DNA from: Coriobacteriia bacterium
GTDB lineage: Bacteria > Actinomycetota > Coriobacteriia > WRKU01 > WQUG01
Direction of reading: 5' to 3'
DNA: 53,754 nt
Assembly: GCA_009778715.1 (NCBI GenBank)
Contig: WRFR01000009.1
Coordinates: 1 to 53,754, forward strand
In this document: positions 9,824 to 18,634 of the stretch, one piece after another
How positions within the stretch are numbered: the stretch's first letter is position 1
How the letters are laid out: every line of letters starts with the position of its first letter
Made by a program: the position numbers and the translations under genes
The notes under the pieces: model-generated
Told to the model about the DNA's origin: nothing
Databases searched by the model: none
What the model saw: only the letters and a program-made list of their open reading frames with translations

Positions 9824-10171
9824 ATGCAGTATAGAGCTACCGCCCGCTTCCAGCGCATCGCGCCACGCAAGGCTCGCCTGGTCATCGATATGATCCGGGG
9901 CAAATCACTCGCTGACGCGAAGGCCATCCTGGCATTCTCGCCACGCGCTGCCTCAGAGACGGTCGAGAAGTTGCTCAACAGCGCTGTTGCCAATGCGACT
10001 CAGGTCAATGAAAAACTCAATACCGACAAGCTGTTCGTCACAGAGTGCTTTGTGGACGAGGGCCCGACCCTGAAGCGCTTCCGCGCTGGAAGCAAGGGTA
10101 TGGCCGACCCCATCAAGAAACGCACCTGTCACATCACGCTCGTCTTAGATGATGGAAAGGAGGCGAAGTAA
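9824..10171 (+). CDS. rplV: 50S ribosomal protein L22
   Basis: L22 (115 aa) forms part of the exit-tunnel constriction. ATG 9824, one base after the rpsS stop, is the correct start ([20 protein letters not shown]); the frame is open further upstream, but only as an overlap with rpsS. The beta-hairpin region ([22 protein letters not shown]) is complete. The overlap with the preceding gene's end suggests coupled translation. Confidence 0.95.
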   Translation: MQYRATARFQRIAPRKARLVIDMIRGKSLADAKAILAFSPRAASETVEKLLNSAVANATQVNEKLNTDKLFVTECFVDEGPTLKRFRAGSKGMADPIKKRTCHITLVLDDGKEAK

Positions 10172-10173
10172 GC

Positions 10174-10905
10174 ATGGGTCAGAAAGTAATGCCTACCGGT
10201 TTTCGCCTGGACGTCATTGAACCGCACCGAAGTCGCTGGTTCGGTGGCAAGGACTATGCCAAACTGTTGGCGAACGACATCAAGCTACGGAGCTTCCTGG
10301 ATAAGCGCCTCCAGCGCGCTGGCGTCGCCAATGTGGTGATCGAGCGCAAAGGTGAGAAAACCGAGATCGAGATCTGGACGTCACGCCCGGGCATTGTCAT
10401 CGGTAAAAAGGGTTCTGAGGTCGACGTGCTGCGCGGTGAGCTGGAGAAGATCGCTGGCGGCCCGGTCGACGTCAAGATAGTCGAGATCGTACGCCCAGAA
10501 CTGGACGCCAACCTGGTTGCCCAGTCCATCGCCGACCAGTTGGTCGGCCGCGTAGCCTTCCGCCGCGCGATGCGCAAGGCGGTCAGCGCTGCAATGAAGA
10601 GCGGCGCGCTCGGCATCCGTATCCAGTGCTCCGGCCGCCTCGGTGGCGCGGAGATGTCACGGCGTGAGTGGTATCGCGAAGGCCGTGTGCCGCTGCATAC
10701 CCTGCGCGCCAAGATCGATTATGGATTCACTCAGGCACATACGACGATGGGTGTCATCGGCATCAAGGTATGGCTGTATCATGGCGAGGCGCTCCCGGGC
10801 ATGCCGCTCCCACAGCCGGCCATCGAAGGTCGCCGTGCTCCGCGCCCGAACCGTCGTGGCGATCATCGGGGTGACCGGGGTAATCGTGGCGGGAGGAGAG
10901 AGTAA
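10174..10905 (+). CDS. rpsC: 30S ribosomal protein S3
   Basis: S3 (243 aa) at the mRNA entry channel. The KH-domain loop G-I-V-I-G-K-K-G lies near residue 73. The C-terminal 30 residues are an extra basic Arg/Gly/Asp tail (R-R-G-D-H-R-G-D-R-G-N-R-G-G-R-R-E), a disordered extension that would lie on the ribosome surface. AAAGGAGG lies within the end of rplV, and the two genes are 2 nt apart. Confidence 0.97.
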   Translation: MGQKVMPTGFRLDVIEPHRSRWFGGKDYAKLLANDIKLRSFLDKRLQRAGVANVVIERKGEKTEIEIWTSRPGIVIGKKGSEVDVLRGELEKIAGGPVDVKIVEIVRPELDANLVAQSIADQLVGRVAFRRAMRKAVSAAMKSGALGIRIQCSGRLGGAEMSRREWYREGRVPLHTLRAKIDYGFTQAHTTMGVIGIKVWLYHGEALPGMPLPQPAIEGRRAPRPNRRGDHRGDRGNRGGRRE

Positions 10906-11448
10906 ATGTTAGCTCCCAAACGTGTAAAACACCGTAAGGTGCAGCGTGGCTCGATGAAGGGCCAGGCAAAAGGTGGCACAAAGCTGAACTTTGGAGATTA
11001 TGGCTTGGTCGCGCTGCAAGCGGCCTGGATCACGAACCGCCAGATCGAAGCTGCCCGTGTTGCGATGACCCGTTATATGAAGCGTGGCGGGCGTGTCTGG
11101 ATCAATATTTTCCCGGACAAGCCTATCACGAAAAAACCGGCAGAGACGCGCATGGGATCAGGCAAAGGCAACCCCGAAGAGTGGGTGGCTGTGGTCAAGC
11201 CTGGCCGTGTCATGTTCGAGATCGCTGATGTGACAGAAGAGACGGCTCGCGAGGCGCTTCGCCTGGCTACCCATAAGCTGCCCATCAAGGTGAAGTTCAT
11301 CAGCCGTGAAGATGAGAGGTATGCGGGGACTCCCACGCAAGCACCTCCTGCTTTTATCAAACCTTTCGAGTTCGACCTGCCAAAGGAAACGACTGAAGAG
11401 GCAGCAGAGTCGGGTACCGGAACAGAAACAGTGGGGGAGGAAGCCTAA
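10906..11448 (+). CDS. rplP: 50S ribosomal protein L16 with acidic C-terminal extension
   Basis: L16 organises the A-site and inter-subunit region of the 50S. Residues 1-138 match the normal family length and end in [16 protein letters not shown]-x-I-F-P-D-K-P and G-S-G-K-G[12 protein letters not shown] are intact. Beyond that, about 42 extra residues follow, rich in Pro, then Thr and Glu, ending E-T-V-G-E-E-A. The extension is in frame, and the stop abuts the rpmC ATG directly, so a frameshift artefact looks unlikely. Confidence 0.96.
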   Translation: MLAPKRVKHRKVQRGSMKGQAKGGTKLNFGDYGLVALQAAWITNRQIEAARVAMTRYMKRGGRVWINIFPDKPITKKPAETRMGSGKGNPEEWVAVVKPGRVMFEIADVTEETAREALRLATHKLPIKVKFISREDERYAGTPTQAPPAFIKPFEFDLPKETTEEAAESGTGTETVGEEA

Positions 11449-11667
11449 ATGAAAGCTACAGACATCCATACCCTCAAAGATGAGGAACTGACAGAAGAAC
11501 TGAAGAACAGCCGTACCGAGCTGTTTAACCTGCGCTTCCGTCTTGCGACCGGGCAGCTCGAGGATACCTCGAAGATCCCGGCGGTGAAAAAGGATATCGC
11601 ACGCCTCTGCACCGAGCTGCGTGCTCGTGAACGCGAGGCCGCCGCGTCTGCCGCGGCTGCAGAATAA
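11449..11667 (+). CDS. rpmC: 50S ribosomal protein L29
   Basis: L29 (72 aa) is a two-helix protein next to L23 at the tunnel exit. The motif L-x-x-E-L-x-N-x-R-x-E-L-F-N-L-R-F-R-L-A-T-G-Q-L is typical. The tail is Ala/Glu-rich. The ATG follows the rplP stop without a gap, and GGGGGAGG in the end of rplP serves as ribosome-binding site. Confidence 0.96.
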   Translation: MKATDIHTLKDEELTEELKNSRTELFNLRFRLATGQLEDTSKIPAVKKDIARLCTELRAREREAAASAAAAE

Positions 11668-11680
11668 GTGAGGAGTGCTG

Positions 11681-11947
11681 ATGACTGCTACTGTAACAAG
11701 GAACAACCGCAAGGTTCGCCATGGCGTCGTGGTATCGGTGTCTGGCGATAAGACCTGTGTGGTGAAGATCGAAGAACGTAAGCGCCATGCGCTCTACGGC
11801 AAGATGATCACGACGAGTAAAAAGCTCCACGTGCATGATGAGTCCAACGAGACCGGCGTGGGCGACAAGGTCACCGTTATGGAGACGCGCCCACTGTCGA
11901 AGCTGAAGCACTGGCGTCTGCTCGAGATCAACGAGAAGGCGCGCTAA
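11681..11947 (+). CDS. rpsQ: 30S ribosomal protein S17
   Basis: S17 (88 aa) binds 16S rRNA early in assembly. ATG 11681 is chosen because AGGAG ends 5 nt before it; the in-frame GTG at 11675 overlaps that site. Motifs R-x-x-R-H-G-V-V-V-S-x-x-G-D-K-T-C-V-V and the T-R-P-L-S-K-L-K-H-W-R-L near the end are typical. Confidence 0.95.
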   Translation: MTATVTRNNRKVRHGVVVSVSGDKTCVVKIEERKRHALYGKMITTSKKLHVHDESNETGVGDKVTVMETRPLSKLKHWRLLEINEKAR

Positions 11948-11980
11948 CGGGCGCCCCGTCGGATTTTTTGGAGATTAACG

Positions 11981-12349
11981 ATGATTCAAGCAGAAACCAG
12001 GCTGAAAGTAGCCGACAACAGCGGTGCGCGTAAGCTCGCCTGCATCAAAGTGTTGGGGGGTTCGAAACGCCGCTATGCCTATGTGGGCGATGTCATCGTC
12101 TGCTCGGTCAAAGAGGCGCTGCCCAATGGCAACGTGAAAAAGGGCGAAGTCGTCAAAGCGATCGTGGTCCGCACGGTCAAGGAAGTGCGTCGTAAGGATG
12201 GCAGCTATATCCGTTTTGACGAGAATGCCGCGGTCGTCATCGACGAGCAAGGTAATCCGCGTGGGACACGTATCTTCGGGCCGGTGGCGCGTGAGCTGCG
12301 TGACCGCAAGTACATGAAGATCGTTTCGCTTGCGCCGGAAGTGCTGTAA
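11981..12349 (+). CDS. rplN: 50S ribosomal protein L14
   Basis: L14 (122 aa, exact family length) lies at the intersubunit bridge to 16S h14. The start M-I-Q[14 protein letters not shown] and the end L-A-P-E-V-L are diagnostic. GGAG lies 7 nt before the ATG. Confidence 0.97.
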   Translation: MIQAETRLKVADNSGARKLACIKVLGGSKRRYAYVGDVIVCSVKEALPNGNVKKGEVVKAIVVRTVKEVRRKDGSYIRFDENAAVVIDEQGNPRGTRIFGPVARELRDRKYMKIVSLAPEVL

Positions 12350-12358
12350 GGACAAAAC

Positions 12359-12676
12359 ATGAAATTTAACATTCGAAAAGACGACAAGGTCGCGGTCATC
12401 TCGGGCAAGGATAAGGGCAAACAGGGCCGCGTGCTCTCAGTCAACCCTTCCAGCCAACGTGTGCTTGTCGAGCGCGTCAACATCGCGAAGAAGGCGCTGC
12501 GCCCCAAAAACGAGCAGCAGCAGGGCGGCATCATCGAGATCGAGGCGCCGCTGCACGTGAGCAACGTCATGCTGATCTGCCCGGCCTGCAATAAGCCGAC
12601 GCGCATCAGCAACAAGCGCTCAGAAGACGGCAAGCGTATTCGCGTGTGCAAGAAGTGTGGGAAAGACATCGACTAG
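12359..12676 (+). CDS. rplX: 50S ribosomal protein L24
   Basis: L24 (105 aa) initiates 50S assembly. The KOW motif region ([17 protein letters not shown]) is near the N terminus. The C terminus carries a C-P-A-C ... C-K-K-C zinc ribbon with all four cysteines. A 119-nt spacer, unusually long for this cluster, follows before rplE. Confidence 0.96.
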   Translation: MKFNIRKDDKVAVISGKDKGKQGRVLSVNPSSQRVLVERVNIAKKALRPKNEQQQGGIIEIEAPLHVSNVMLICPACNKPTRISNKRSEDGKRIRVCKKCGKDID

Positions 12677-12795
12677 ATGAAATGATTCGTGGCGCCCGGC
12701 GTGTTTGGGTAACAGCCACGACAGGGCTTGCCTGCGGGCAAGTGTGAGGGTCAGAAATCCTCGCTTGAACCTCCAGATGGAAAGGTAGAACAGAA
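12677..12795 (+). other. 119-nt spacer between rplX and rplE with a small hairpin
   Basis: No gene fits here. A 6-bp hairpin is visible (CTTGCC 12727-12732 with GGCAAG 12737-12742). In E. coli the spc mRNA near rplE is where S8 binds to regulate the operon, so this spacer is a plausible place for regulation, but no S8-site consensus was established. Confidence 0.3.
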
Positions 12796-13377
12796 GTGGC
12801 AACGAAGAAGAAAGCAGCGAAAAAGAGCACCGAGGGTATGCCTCGGCTGCGCGCGCTGTACCTTGATGAGGTGGCGGGCAAGATCGAAGAGCAGTTGGGC
12901 ATCACCAACGTCATGGAGATTCCGCGCCTGGAAAAGATCGTCGTGAACATGGGCGTCGGCGCGGCAGTGGCTGATGCCAAGCAACTTGACGCGGCAGTGC
13001 GCGACCTGCGTACCATCACCGGCCAGCAGCCGATGATCACCCGCGCGCGCCGCAGCATCGCGAACTTCAAGCTGCGCGAGGGTATGGCGATCGGCGCTAA
13101 GGTCACCCTGCGCGGCGATCGCATGTGGGAGTTCTTCGATCGTTTGATCGCGACCGCAATTCCGCGTATTCGCGACTTTCGGGGCTTTTCTGCGAAGAGT
13201 TTCGATGGGCGCGGCAACTACTCCATCGGCGTGACGGAGCAGCTGATTTTCCCCGAGGTCAACTATGACTCGGTGGATCGCACGCGCGGCATGGATATCA
13301 CGTTTGTAACTACCGCCAAAGACGACGCTGGCGCTCGCGCGCTGCTCGACGGCTTTGGCTTTCCGTTCAAGGATTAA
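12796..13377 (+). CDS. rplE: 50S ribosomal protein L5
   Basis: L5 (193 aa) of the central protuberance binds 5S rRNA. The start is GTG 12796, giving a short Lys-rich leader (A-T-K-K-K-A-A-K-K) before the core; a GGAAAGGT lies upstream. Core motifs [16 protein letters not shown] and [10 protein letters not shown][11 protein letters not shown] are intact. Confidence 0.96.
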   Translation: MATKKKAAKKSTEGMPRLRALYLDEVAGKIEEQLGITNVMEIPRLEKIVVNMGVGAAVADAKQLDAAVRDLRTITGQQPMITRARRSIANFKLREGMAIGAKVTLRGDRMWEFFDRLIATAIPRIRDFRGFSAKSFDGRGNYSIGVTEQLIFPEVNYDSVDRTRGMDITFVTTAKDDAGARALLDGFGFPFKD

Positions 13378-13414
13378 CCGCGGCGCGCACAGCCCCGCTA
13401 CAGAAAGGGAAAAC

Positions 13415-13600
13415 ATGGCAAAGAAATCGATGATCGCCAAAGCACAGAGGACGCCGAAGTTCTCGACGCGTCAGCATAACCGCTGCGTACGGTGCGGCCG
13501 ACCCCGGGCGTATTACCGCCAGTTCGGGCTCTGCCGCGTGTGTGTGCGTGAACTGGCGCTGAAAGGCGAGCTCCCCGGTGTTCATAAGGCCAGTTGGTAG
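13415..13600 (+). CDS. rpsN: 30S ribosomal protein S14, type Z (zinc-binding)
   Basis: This is the short 61-aa zinc-dependent form of S14. ATG 13415 gives the family start [20 protein letters not shown] precedes it. Two CXXC pairs (C-V-R-C and C-R-V-C) form the zinc site in the segment [12 protein letters not shown]. This form is usual in Gram-positive bacteria and the longer zinc-free form would be a paralogue elsewhere. Confidence 0.96.
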   Translation: MAKKSMIAKAQRTPKFSTRQHNRCVRCGRPRAYYRQFGLCRVCVRELALKGELPGVHKASW

Positions 13601-13709
13601 GCAACTGACGTGAAGGAACAACTGGAGAGGTTGAGGCAAGCAGCGCGCCTTCCACGGGTTGGCGTGAACCTTATCGCCCCATCCATCTGGGACCAGGAGG
13701 AATAACATT
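13601..13709 (+). other. 109-nt spacer between rpsN and rpsH
   Basis: No coding frame is supported. The only clear element is AGGAGGAA just before rpsH. This is the second long gap in an otherwise tightly packed operon and may hold an RNA regulatory site, but no convincing stem was found. Confidence 0.3.
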
Positions 13710-14108
13710 ATGAGTATGACAGACCCCATCGCCGATATGCTGACACGCATACGCAACGCGAACTCCGCCTACAAGCCGGAGTGTGCGATGCCTTCGAGCA
13801 AGAAACTCGTTGCCATCGCCGCGGTGCTCAAAGAAGCCGGCTATATCGTTGATTATCATGTTGAAGATACCAAACCTGCTCCGACGTTGACGGTCATCCT
13901 GAAATATGGCGCTGACAAGCAACGTACCCTGACTGGCATCCGCCGCATCAGCAAGCCGGGTTTGCGTGTTTTCGCAAAGAAGGATGACCTGCCCCGCGTG
14001 CTGGGTGGCCTCGGCATCGCCGTTATCTCGACCTCACAGGGCGTGATGACCGACGTACAAGCTCGTGCCAAAGGGATCGGCGGCGAAGTCGTCGCCTACG
14101 TCTGGTAG
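13710..14108 (+). CDS. rpsH: 30S ribosomal protein S8
   Basis: S8 (132 aa) binds the central domain of 16S rRNA. Starts [18 protein letters not shown]; ends with S-T-S-Q-G-V-M-T-D-x-x-A-R-x-x-x-I-G-G-E-V-x-x-Y-V-W. A strong AGGAGGA lies upstream. In E. coli S8 is the spc operon repressor. Confidence 0.97.
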   Translation: MSMTDPIADMLTRIRNANSAYKPECAMPSSKKLVAIAAVLKEAGYIVDYHVEDTKPAPTLTVILKYGADKQRTLTGIRRISKPGLRVFAKKDDLPRVLGGLGIAVISTSQGVMTDVQARAKGIGGEVVAYVW

Positions 14109-14132
14109 GAAAAGCGAGAGGAGTACACGCTT

Positions 14133-14669
14133 ATGTCACGTATCGGAAAAATGCCTATCGCTGTTCCTGACGGCGTCGATATCACCATCGACGGGCAGCA
14201 GGTGAGCGTCAAGGGCAAGTTGGGCGAGATGTCCCACACAGTCCCTGCGCTGATCACCGCCCAGCTCAAGGACGGGCAGATCGAAGTCACGCGCGCCGAT
14301 GAGAGCCGCGAGGCGCGCAGCCTCCATGGCTTGACTCGCACCCTGATCAACAACATGGTCGTTGGGGTAAGCGAAGGCTATGCGCGCAACCTCGAGATCG
14401 TTGGTGTCGGCTATCGTGCCGCGCTCAAAGGCTCAAACCTGGAGATGGCGCTGGGGTATTCTCATCCCGTCATCGTGGAGCCGATGGAGGGCATCACTTT
14501 TGAGGTGCCTGCGCCCACAAAGATAACGGTCAAAGGGATCGATAAGCAACGCGTCGGCCAGCAGGCTGCTGTGATTCGCAAGTGGCGCAAGCCCGAGCCT
14601 TACAAAGGTAAGGGAATTCGCTATGAAGGCGAGCATGTCCGTCGCAAGATGGGTAAGGCCGCCGGCTAA
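14133..14669 (+). CDS. rplF: 50S ribosomal protein L6
   Basis: L6 (178 aa) sits near the sarcin-ricin loop and factor-binding site. The start M-S-R-I-G-K-M-P-I and the end [15 protein letters not shown] are family hallmarks. GAGAGGAG precedes the ATG. Confidence 0.97.
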   Translation: MSRIGKMPIAVPDGVDITIDGQQVSVKGKLGEMSHTVPALITAQLKDGQIEVTRADESREARSLHGLTRTLINNMVVGVSEGYARNLEIVGVGYRAALKGSNLEMALGYSHPVIVEPMEGITFEVPAPTKITVKGIDKQRVGQQAAVIRKWRKPEPYKGKGIRYEGEHVRRKMGKAAG

Positions 14670-14726
14670 GGAAAGAGTAGTGTTTTGGGCGTTTTCGCCT
14701 TAAATGTTTCGAGGAGATAAGAAGAC

Positions 14727-15083
14727 ATGGATAAACTCAAAGCAAAAAGCGCAGGGCTGGCACGACGCCAGCGCCGGGTGCGCGCAAAGATCACGGGGAC
14801 CGCTACTCGTCCGCGTTTGCGGGTCATGCGCACTAATAGCAATATCGCGGTCCAGGTGATCGACGACGTGGCTGGCACGACGCTGGTCGCTGCTTCAAGT
14901 GTTGAGAAGGGCTTTAAGGGCGGCAGTGATAAAGACGCCGCCAAGCGTGTGGGCGAAGAGGTCGCCAAGCGCGCGAAGAAGGCTGGTGTGACCGAGGTCG
15001 TCTTCGACCGTGGCGGCCACATCTATCATGGCCGCATCAAGGCCCTGGCGGACGGCGCCCGGAGCGCCGGACTGAAATTCTAG
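14727..15083 (+). CDS. rplR: 50S ribosomal protein L18
   Basis: L18 (118 aa) binds 5S rRNA together with L5. [19 protein letters not shown]-x-V and the C-terminal F-D-R-G-G-H[18 protein letters not shown] are diagnostic. GAGGAGAT precedes the ATG. Confidence 0.97.
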   Translation: MDKLKAKSAGLARRQRRVRAKITGTATRPRLRVMRTNSNIAVQVIDDVAGTTLVAASSVEKGFKGGSDKDAAKRVGEEVAKRAKKAGVTEVVFDRGGHIYHGRIKALADGARSAGLKF

Positions 15084-15095
15084 GAGGAATAATAC

Positions 15096-15650
15096 ATGGC
15101 GCGTAAAGATACACCCGTATCCGAACTGTCCGAGAAAGTCGTTTCGATCAATCGTGTGTCCAAGGTCGTCAAAGGCGGCCGGCGTTTCTCCCTGAGTGCG
15201 CTCGTGGTGGTCGGTGACGGCGAAGGTAAAGTTGGCGTAGGCATGGGCAAGTCGTCCGAAGTCCCCAACGCTATCAGCAAGGGTATCGAGGACGCAAAGA
15301 AGAACATGTTCAAAGTGCCGCTTATCAACGGTACCCTGCCGCATGAGATCGTAGGAGAGTTCGGCGCAGGCCGGGTCATGCTCAAGCCTGCTGCTCCTGG
15401 TACGGGCGTCGTTGCTGGCGGACCGGTGCGCGCGGTACTTGAAGCGGCTGGCGTGACCGACGTACTGAGCAAGTCACTGGGCAGCTCGAACGCGATCAAC
15501 ATCGTGCGCGCGACCGTGCAGGGATTGCAGTCACTGGTATCGGCGACTGAAATGGCCAAGCGTCGCGGCAAGACTGTTGCCGAGATCTTCGGCCATGAAC
15601 AGAAGTCAGCGCCCGCGCCCGAGCCCGCAGTACAGGGACAGGAGGCCTAA
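15096..15650 (+). CDS. rpsE: 30S ribosomal protein S5
   Basis: S5 (184 aa) at the mRNA entry and helicase site of the 30S subunit. The V[17 protein letters not shown] start and G-x-G-M-G-K-S-x-E-V-P-x-A-I are typical. The last 20 residues are a Pro/Ala/Glu-rich tail. TAGGAGGAA upstream overlaps the rplR stop. Confidence 0.97.
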   Translation: MARKDTPVSELSEKVVSINRVSKVVKGGRRFSLSALVVVGDGEGKVGVGMGKSSEVPNAISKGIEDAKKNMFKVPLINGTLPHEIVGEFGAGRVMLKPAAPGTGVVAGGPVRAVLEAAGVTDVLSKSLGSSNAINIVRATVQGLQSLVSATEMAKRRGKTVAEIFGHEQKSAPAPEPAVQGQEA

Positions 15651-15653
15651 CTG

Positions 15654-15848
15654 ATGCCCGCTAAGAAGACGAAAACACTGAAGGTGACCCAGGTGAGATC
15701 CACCATCAGTTGCCCGAAGGATCAAGTGGCGACCGTGAAAGCCCTCGGGCTCAAGCGTATCCGCCATACGGTGGAACTACCCGATAACGACGCGGTGCGT
15801 GGCATGCTGTTTAAAGTCAAGCACCTTGTTGAAGTAGAGGAAGGCTGA
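15654..15848 (+). CDS. rpmD: 50S ribosomal protein L30
   Basis: L30 (64 aa). [16 protein letters not shown], then [19 protein letters not shown], and a final V-K-H-L-V-x-V-E are recognisable. It lies between rpsE and rplO with 2-3 nt gaps, the normal spc order. Confidence 0.96.
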   Translation: MPAKKTKTLKVTQVRSTISCPKDQVATVKALGLKRIRHTVELPDNDAVRGMLFKVKHLVEVEEG

Positions 15849-15850
15849 TC

Positions 15851-16294
15851 ATGCAGATCAATGACTTGTTTCCTGCGCCCGGTTCGACCAAGGAGCGCAA
15901 GCGAGTGGGACGCGGTCATGGCTCCGGCCACGGCGGCACCTCCGGTCGCGGAAGTAACGGCCAGATGTCGCGCGCTGGCGGTGGCAAGGGCCCCGGTTTC
16001 GAAGGCGGTCAGTTGCCTTTGGCGATGCGTCTGCCTAAGTTAGGCGGCTTCGTCAGCCACAATCGCGTGGAGTATGCGGTGGTCAACGTGGGGCGCCTTG
16101 AGGAGCTCTTTGAAGCGGGCGCCGTCGTTGATGCAGATACCCTGCAAGCAGCAGGCGCCATTAAATCTGCCGATAAGAAGCCCGTAAAGATCCTGGGTGA
16201 TGGCGAACTGAAGAAGAAGCTCACCGTGCGGGTCGACAAAGTTTCGAAGACTGCCCAAGAAAAGATCGAGGCAGCAGGAGGGGCGGTCGAATAA
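15851..16294 (+). CDS. rplO: 50S ribosomal protein L15
   Basis: L15 (147 aa), a late-assembling 50S protein. The Gly-rich basic N-terminal extension (K-R-V-G-R-G-x-G-S-G-x-G-G-T-S-G-R-G) and G-F-E-G-G-Q-x-P-L-x-x-R-L-P-K-x-G are diagnostic. It ends 2 nt before the secY start. Confidence 0.97.
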   Translation: MQINDLFPAPGSTKERKRVGRGHGSGHGGTSGRGSNGQMSRAGGGKGPGFEGGQLPLAMRLPKLGGFVSHNRVEYAVVNVGRLEELFEAGAVVDADTLQAAGAIKSADKKPVKILGDGELKKKLTVRVDKVSKTAQEKIEAAGGAVE

Positions 16295-16296
16295 TC

Positions 16297-17592
16297 GTGT
16301 TAAAGACGATCGTAAACGCATTCAAAGTCCCTGAACTTCGCAAAAAGATCCTCTTCGTCTTAGGTGTGGTGGCCCTGTATCGTATCGGCTGCTACATTCC
16401 GGCGCCGGGCGTCGATGTTACGCTGGTGAGCAAGACCGTCGAGAGCAACCCCTCGTTGGCGTTTTTGGGCTTGTTCTCCGGGGGCGCGTTGCAGCGGATG
16501 TCGCTCTTCGCCCTTGGCGTGATGCCCTACATCACCGCATCGATCATCATGCAGCTGCTGCAGGCGGCCATTCCTAAGCTTGAGAAGATGAGCAAGGAAG
16601 AAGCGGGGCAGCGTCGCATTACGCAGATCAGCCGCTATATGACCATCGGCATCAGTACTATCGAATCGATAGGCCTTCTGACGATCTTTAACGGCGCGCT
16701 GCAGACGATCCCCGGCGTCTCGGTCTGGATGGTCCGGGTATTGATCGTCGGCACCCTGGTAACTGGCTCGGTCCTTATCATGTGGATGTCGGAGCTGATC
16801 ACGCAAAAAGGTATCGGCAACGGCATGTCCATGATGATTTTTGCGAGCATCGTATCGAGGTTTCCGCTGGCATTCGTGCAAACATTCCAAAGCAGAGCTA
16901 CTCAGACATTTGGAATGAACGTGGGTATTTGGGGCTACCGTGTTATCGTGACGGCAGTCATCGTGTTGGTTCTTCTGGCGGTCATCGCCCTCATCATCTA
17001 TATTGAAGGCGGCCAGCGCCGCATCCCCGTACAGTATGCCAAGCGCATCATCGGGCGTCGCCAGTATGGCGGCAACGCGACCTACATCCCGCTGAAGGTC
17101 AACGGCGCGAATGTCGTACCGATCATCTTCGCCTCGGCGATATTGACGATCCCATCGCAGTTGCACGCAGTGTTTCCGAAGGTGGGCTGGCTCACCAGCG
17201 CAGCTAACTTCCTGGGCGCGGGTTGGGGCAACTGGGTCATCACGTTCATCCTGATCGTGTTCTTTGCCTACTTCTATACGGCCCTGGTGTTCAACCCGGT
17301 CGACATTTCTGACAACATGCGTAAGCAGGGAGGGTTCATTCCTGGCATCCGTCCCGGCTCGCAGACGACGAAGTTCATCGAGACCGTGATGAACCGCATC
17401 ACGCTGCCGGGCGCGTTGTTCCTGGGCTTTATCGCTATCGGCTCATCGATTGTGATGTATTACACGAAAAACCCGGTCGCGCAGCAGCTCGGTGGTACGT
17501 CGATACTGATTATGGTCGGCGTGGCTTTGGAGACGATGCAGCAGATCGAAGCGCAGCTTAAAATGCGGCGCTACGACGGCTTCTTCGAGTAG
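16297..17592 (+). CDS. secY: preprotein translocase subunit SecY
   Basis: SecY (431 aa) forms the Sec protein-conducting channel in the cytoplasmic membrane. The start is GTG 16297, two bases after the rplO stop. Ten hydrophobic segments are visible. The plug/TM2 region (F-S-G-G-A-L-Q-R-M-S-L-F-A-L-G-V-M-P-Y-I-T-A-S-I-I-M) and the cytoplasmic loop I-E-G-G-Q-R-R-I-P-V-Q-Y-A-K-R are typical. A terminator follows, so adk and map, which commonly continue this operon, are separated from it. Confidence 0.97.
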   Translation: MLKTIVNAFKVPELRKKILFVLGVVALYRIGCYIPAPGVDVTLVSKTVESNPSLAFLGLFSGGALQRMSLFALGVMPYITASIIMQLLQAAIPKLEKMSKEEAGQRRITQISRYMTIGISTIESIGLLTIFNGALQTIPGVSVWMVRVLIVGTLVTGSVLIMWMSELITQKGIGNGMSMMIFASIVSRFPLAFVQTFQSRATQTFGMNVGIWGYRVIVTAVIVLVLLAVIALIIYIEGGQRRIPVQYAKRIIGRRQYGGNATYIPLKVNGANVVPIIFASAILTIPSQLHAVFPKVGWLTSAANFLGAGWGNWVITFILIVFFAYFYTALVFNPVDISDNMRKQGGFIPGIRPGSQTTKFIETVMNRITLPGALFLGFIAIGSSIVMYYTKNPVAQQLGGTSILIMVGVALETMQQIEAQLKMRRYDGFFE

Positions 17593-17617
17593 CGTCTCCT
17601 TCCGCGTAAGCCATCCA

Positions 17618-17656
17618 GAGAGGTCCCCATGGGCATAGGCCCAATGGGGACCTCTC
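17618..17656 (+). terminator. rho-independent terminator after secY
   Basis: A 13-bp perfect stem (GAGAGGTCCCCAT 17618-17630 with ATGGGGACCTCTC 17644-17656) with a 13-nt loop, followed by TTCATGTT. It ends the S10-spc transcript 25 nt after secY. Confidence 0.85.
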
Positions 17657-17752
17657 TTCATGTTATACGCGAAACGATCCGCCATTCAAAATCGCTGCTG
17701 GCTTATTCTCTTGTCCGCCACGAGGAGCGCGTAGCGCGACGCGGCAATCCAG

Positions 17753-17780
17753 TTTGCTCGAGTAGACAATAGTTTATGAT
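17753..17780 (+). promoter_or_regulatory. candidate promoter for the membrane protein at 17821
   Basis: TTTGCT (17753-17758), 16 nt, TATGAT (17775-17780). The region from the secY terminator to 17820 otherwise holds nothing recognisable. Confidence 0.4.
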
Positions 17781-17820
17781 GGAGACGGTCAATGAGGTAA
17801 AGAGGAGTGAGGATTGAAAG

Positions 17821-18492
17821 ATGACTGATTTGACGGATGGTCTGGGATCACAAAACTACAATGAAGAGACGCTCCGCAAGGTATTGCGGGTCGTCATGGT
17901 GGTTTGGGTTGTGCTATTTCTGGTATATCTGCTGCCGGTACTTTTCGCTAATTTTTTCCCTGTCGCTTTCTCAATCCTGTCGATAAATCTTTTTGTTTCT
18001 CATTTCTATGTGGATTTTCTTTACTGGGCTTTGATCCCCTTTGGTATCATAGCCATTCTTTGGGCAGCTCAAGCGCTTAAGGCATCTTCGAGAATCATTG
18101 TTCTGTGTGCGGGTGCAATGATGGTCGTTACGGCGCTGTGGTATATTCTTTACCAAAATTGGGTCTGTATCATAATGGCTGCTGCTTATGGTGGCCCTTT
18201 CCCGCTGTCGATTCAAATTTTAATTGCGTTTCTTCATATATTACTTATGACCCTGTGGGCGCTCTTGTTTGCAGGAGGATTATTGTTGCGTAAAGAAGAA
18301 CGTGGCGTAGGAAGATGGATAGCAGGTGTAACGGCTTTGCTCAGTTGGGCGTACGCGATAATTTTCATCTTCATTTCCCACCGCTCTTATGACTCTATGT
18401 TTTTGGCGCTTCTCTTGGTGGCGATCTCAACACTCTGTATCGCGATCAGCTTGAAGCGACCTGAGCCAGCCGCCGAGCTGCCTTCCTCATAG
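17821..18492 (+). CDS. predicted polytopic membrane protein, unknown function
   Basis: A 223-aa protein with about six hydrophobic segments separated by short loops (the first near residues 22-45, the last ending near 212). The soluble N terminus is 20 residues and the C-terminal tail is short and Pro/Glu-rich. I do not recognise a family. The coding sequence is visibly more AT-rich than the flanking ribosomal genes, which fits late acquisition. It lies between the secY terminator and a carbamate kinase gene, in a place where adk would normally follow secY. GAGGAGTGAGGATTG upstream contains the likely ribosome-binding site. Confidence 0.7.
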   Translation: MTDLTDGLGSQNYNEETLRKVLRVVMVVWVVLFLVYLLPVLFANFFPVAFSILSINLFVSHFYVDFLYWALIPFGIIAILWAAQALKASSRIIVLCAGAMMVVTALWYILYQNWVCIIMAAAYGGPFPLSIQILIAFLHILLMTLWALLFAGGLLLRKEERGVGRWIAGVTALLSWAYAIIFIFISHRSYDSMFLALLLVAISTLCIAISLKRPEPAAELPSS

Positions 18493-18534
18493 AGCTACGC
18501 CCACTATCCTGGCTTTTATGTACATCGAGCTGTA

Positions 18535-18565
18535 TTGGCTTGCAGCATATGACGGTTTGTATAAT
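18535..18565 (+). promoter_or_regulatory. candidate promoter for the carbamate kinase gene
   Basis: A perfect TATAAT (18560-18565) about 70 nt before the ATG. Possible -35 boxes are TTGGCT (18535-18540, 19-nt spacer) or TTGCAG (18540-18545, 14-nt spacer); neither spacing is ideal. Confidence 0.45.
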
Positions 18566-18634
18566 AATGAAGCCATCATAAACAGGGGCAAAACTTTATT
18601 TGCATAGAAACACAGAATCGAGAGTGATTATCGT

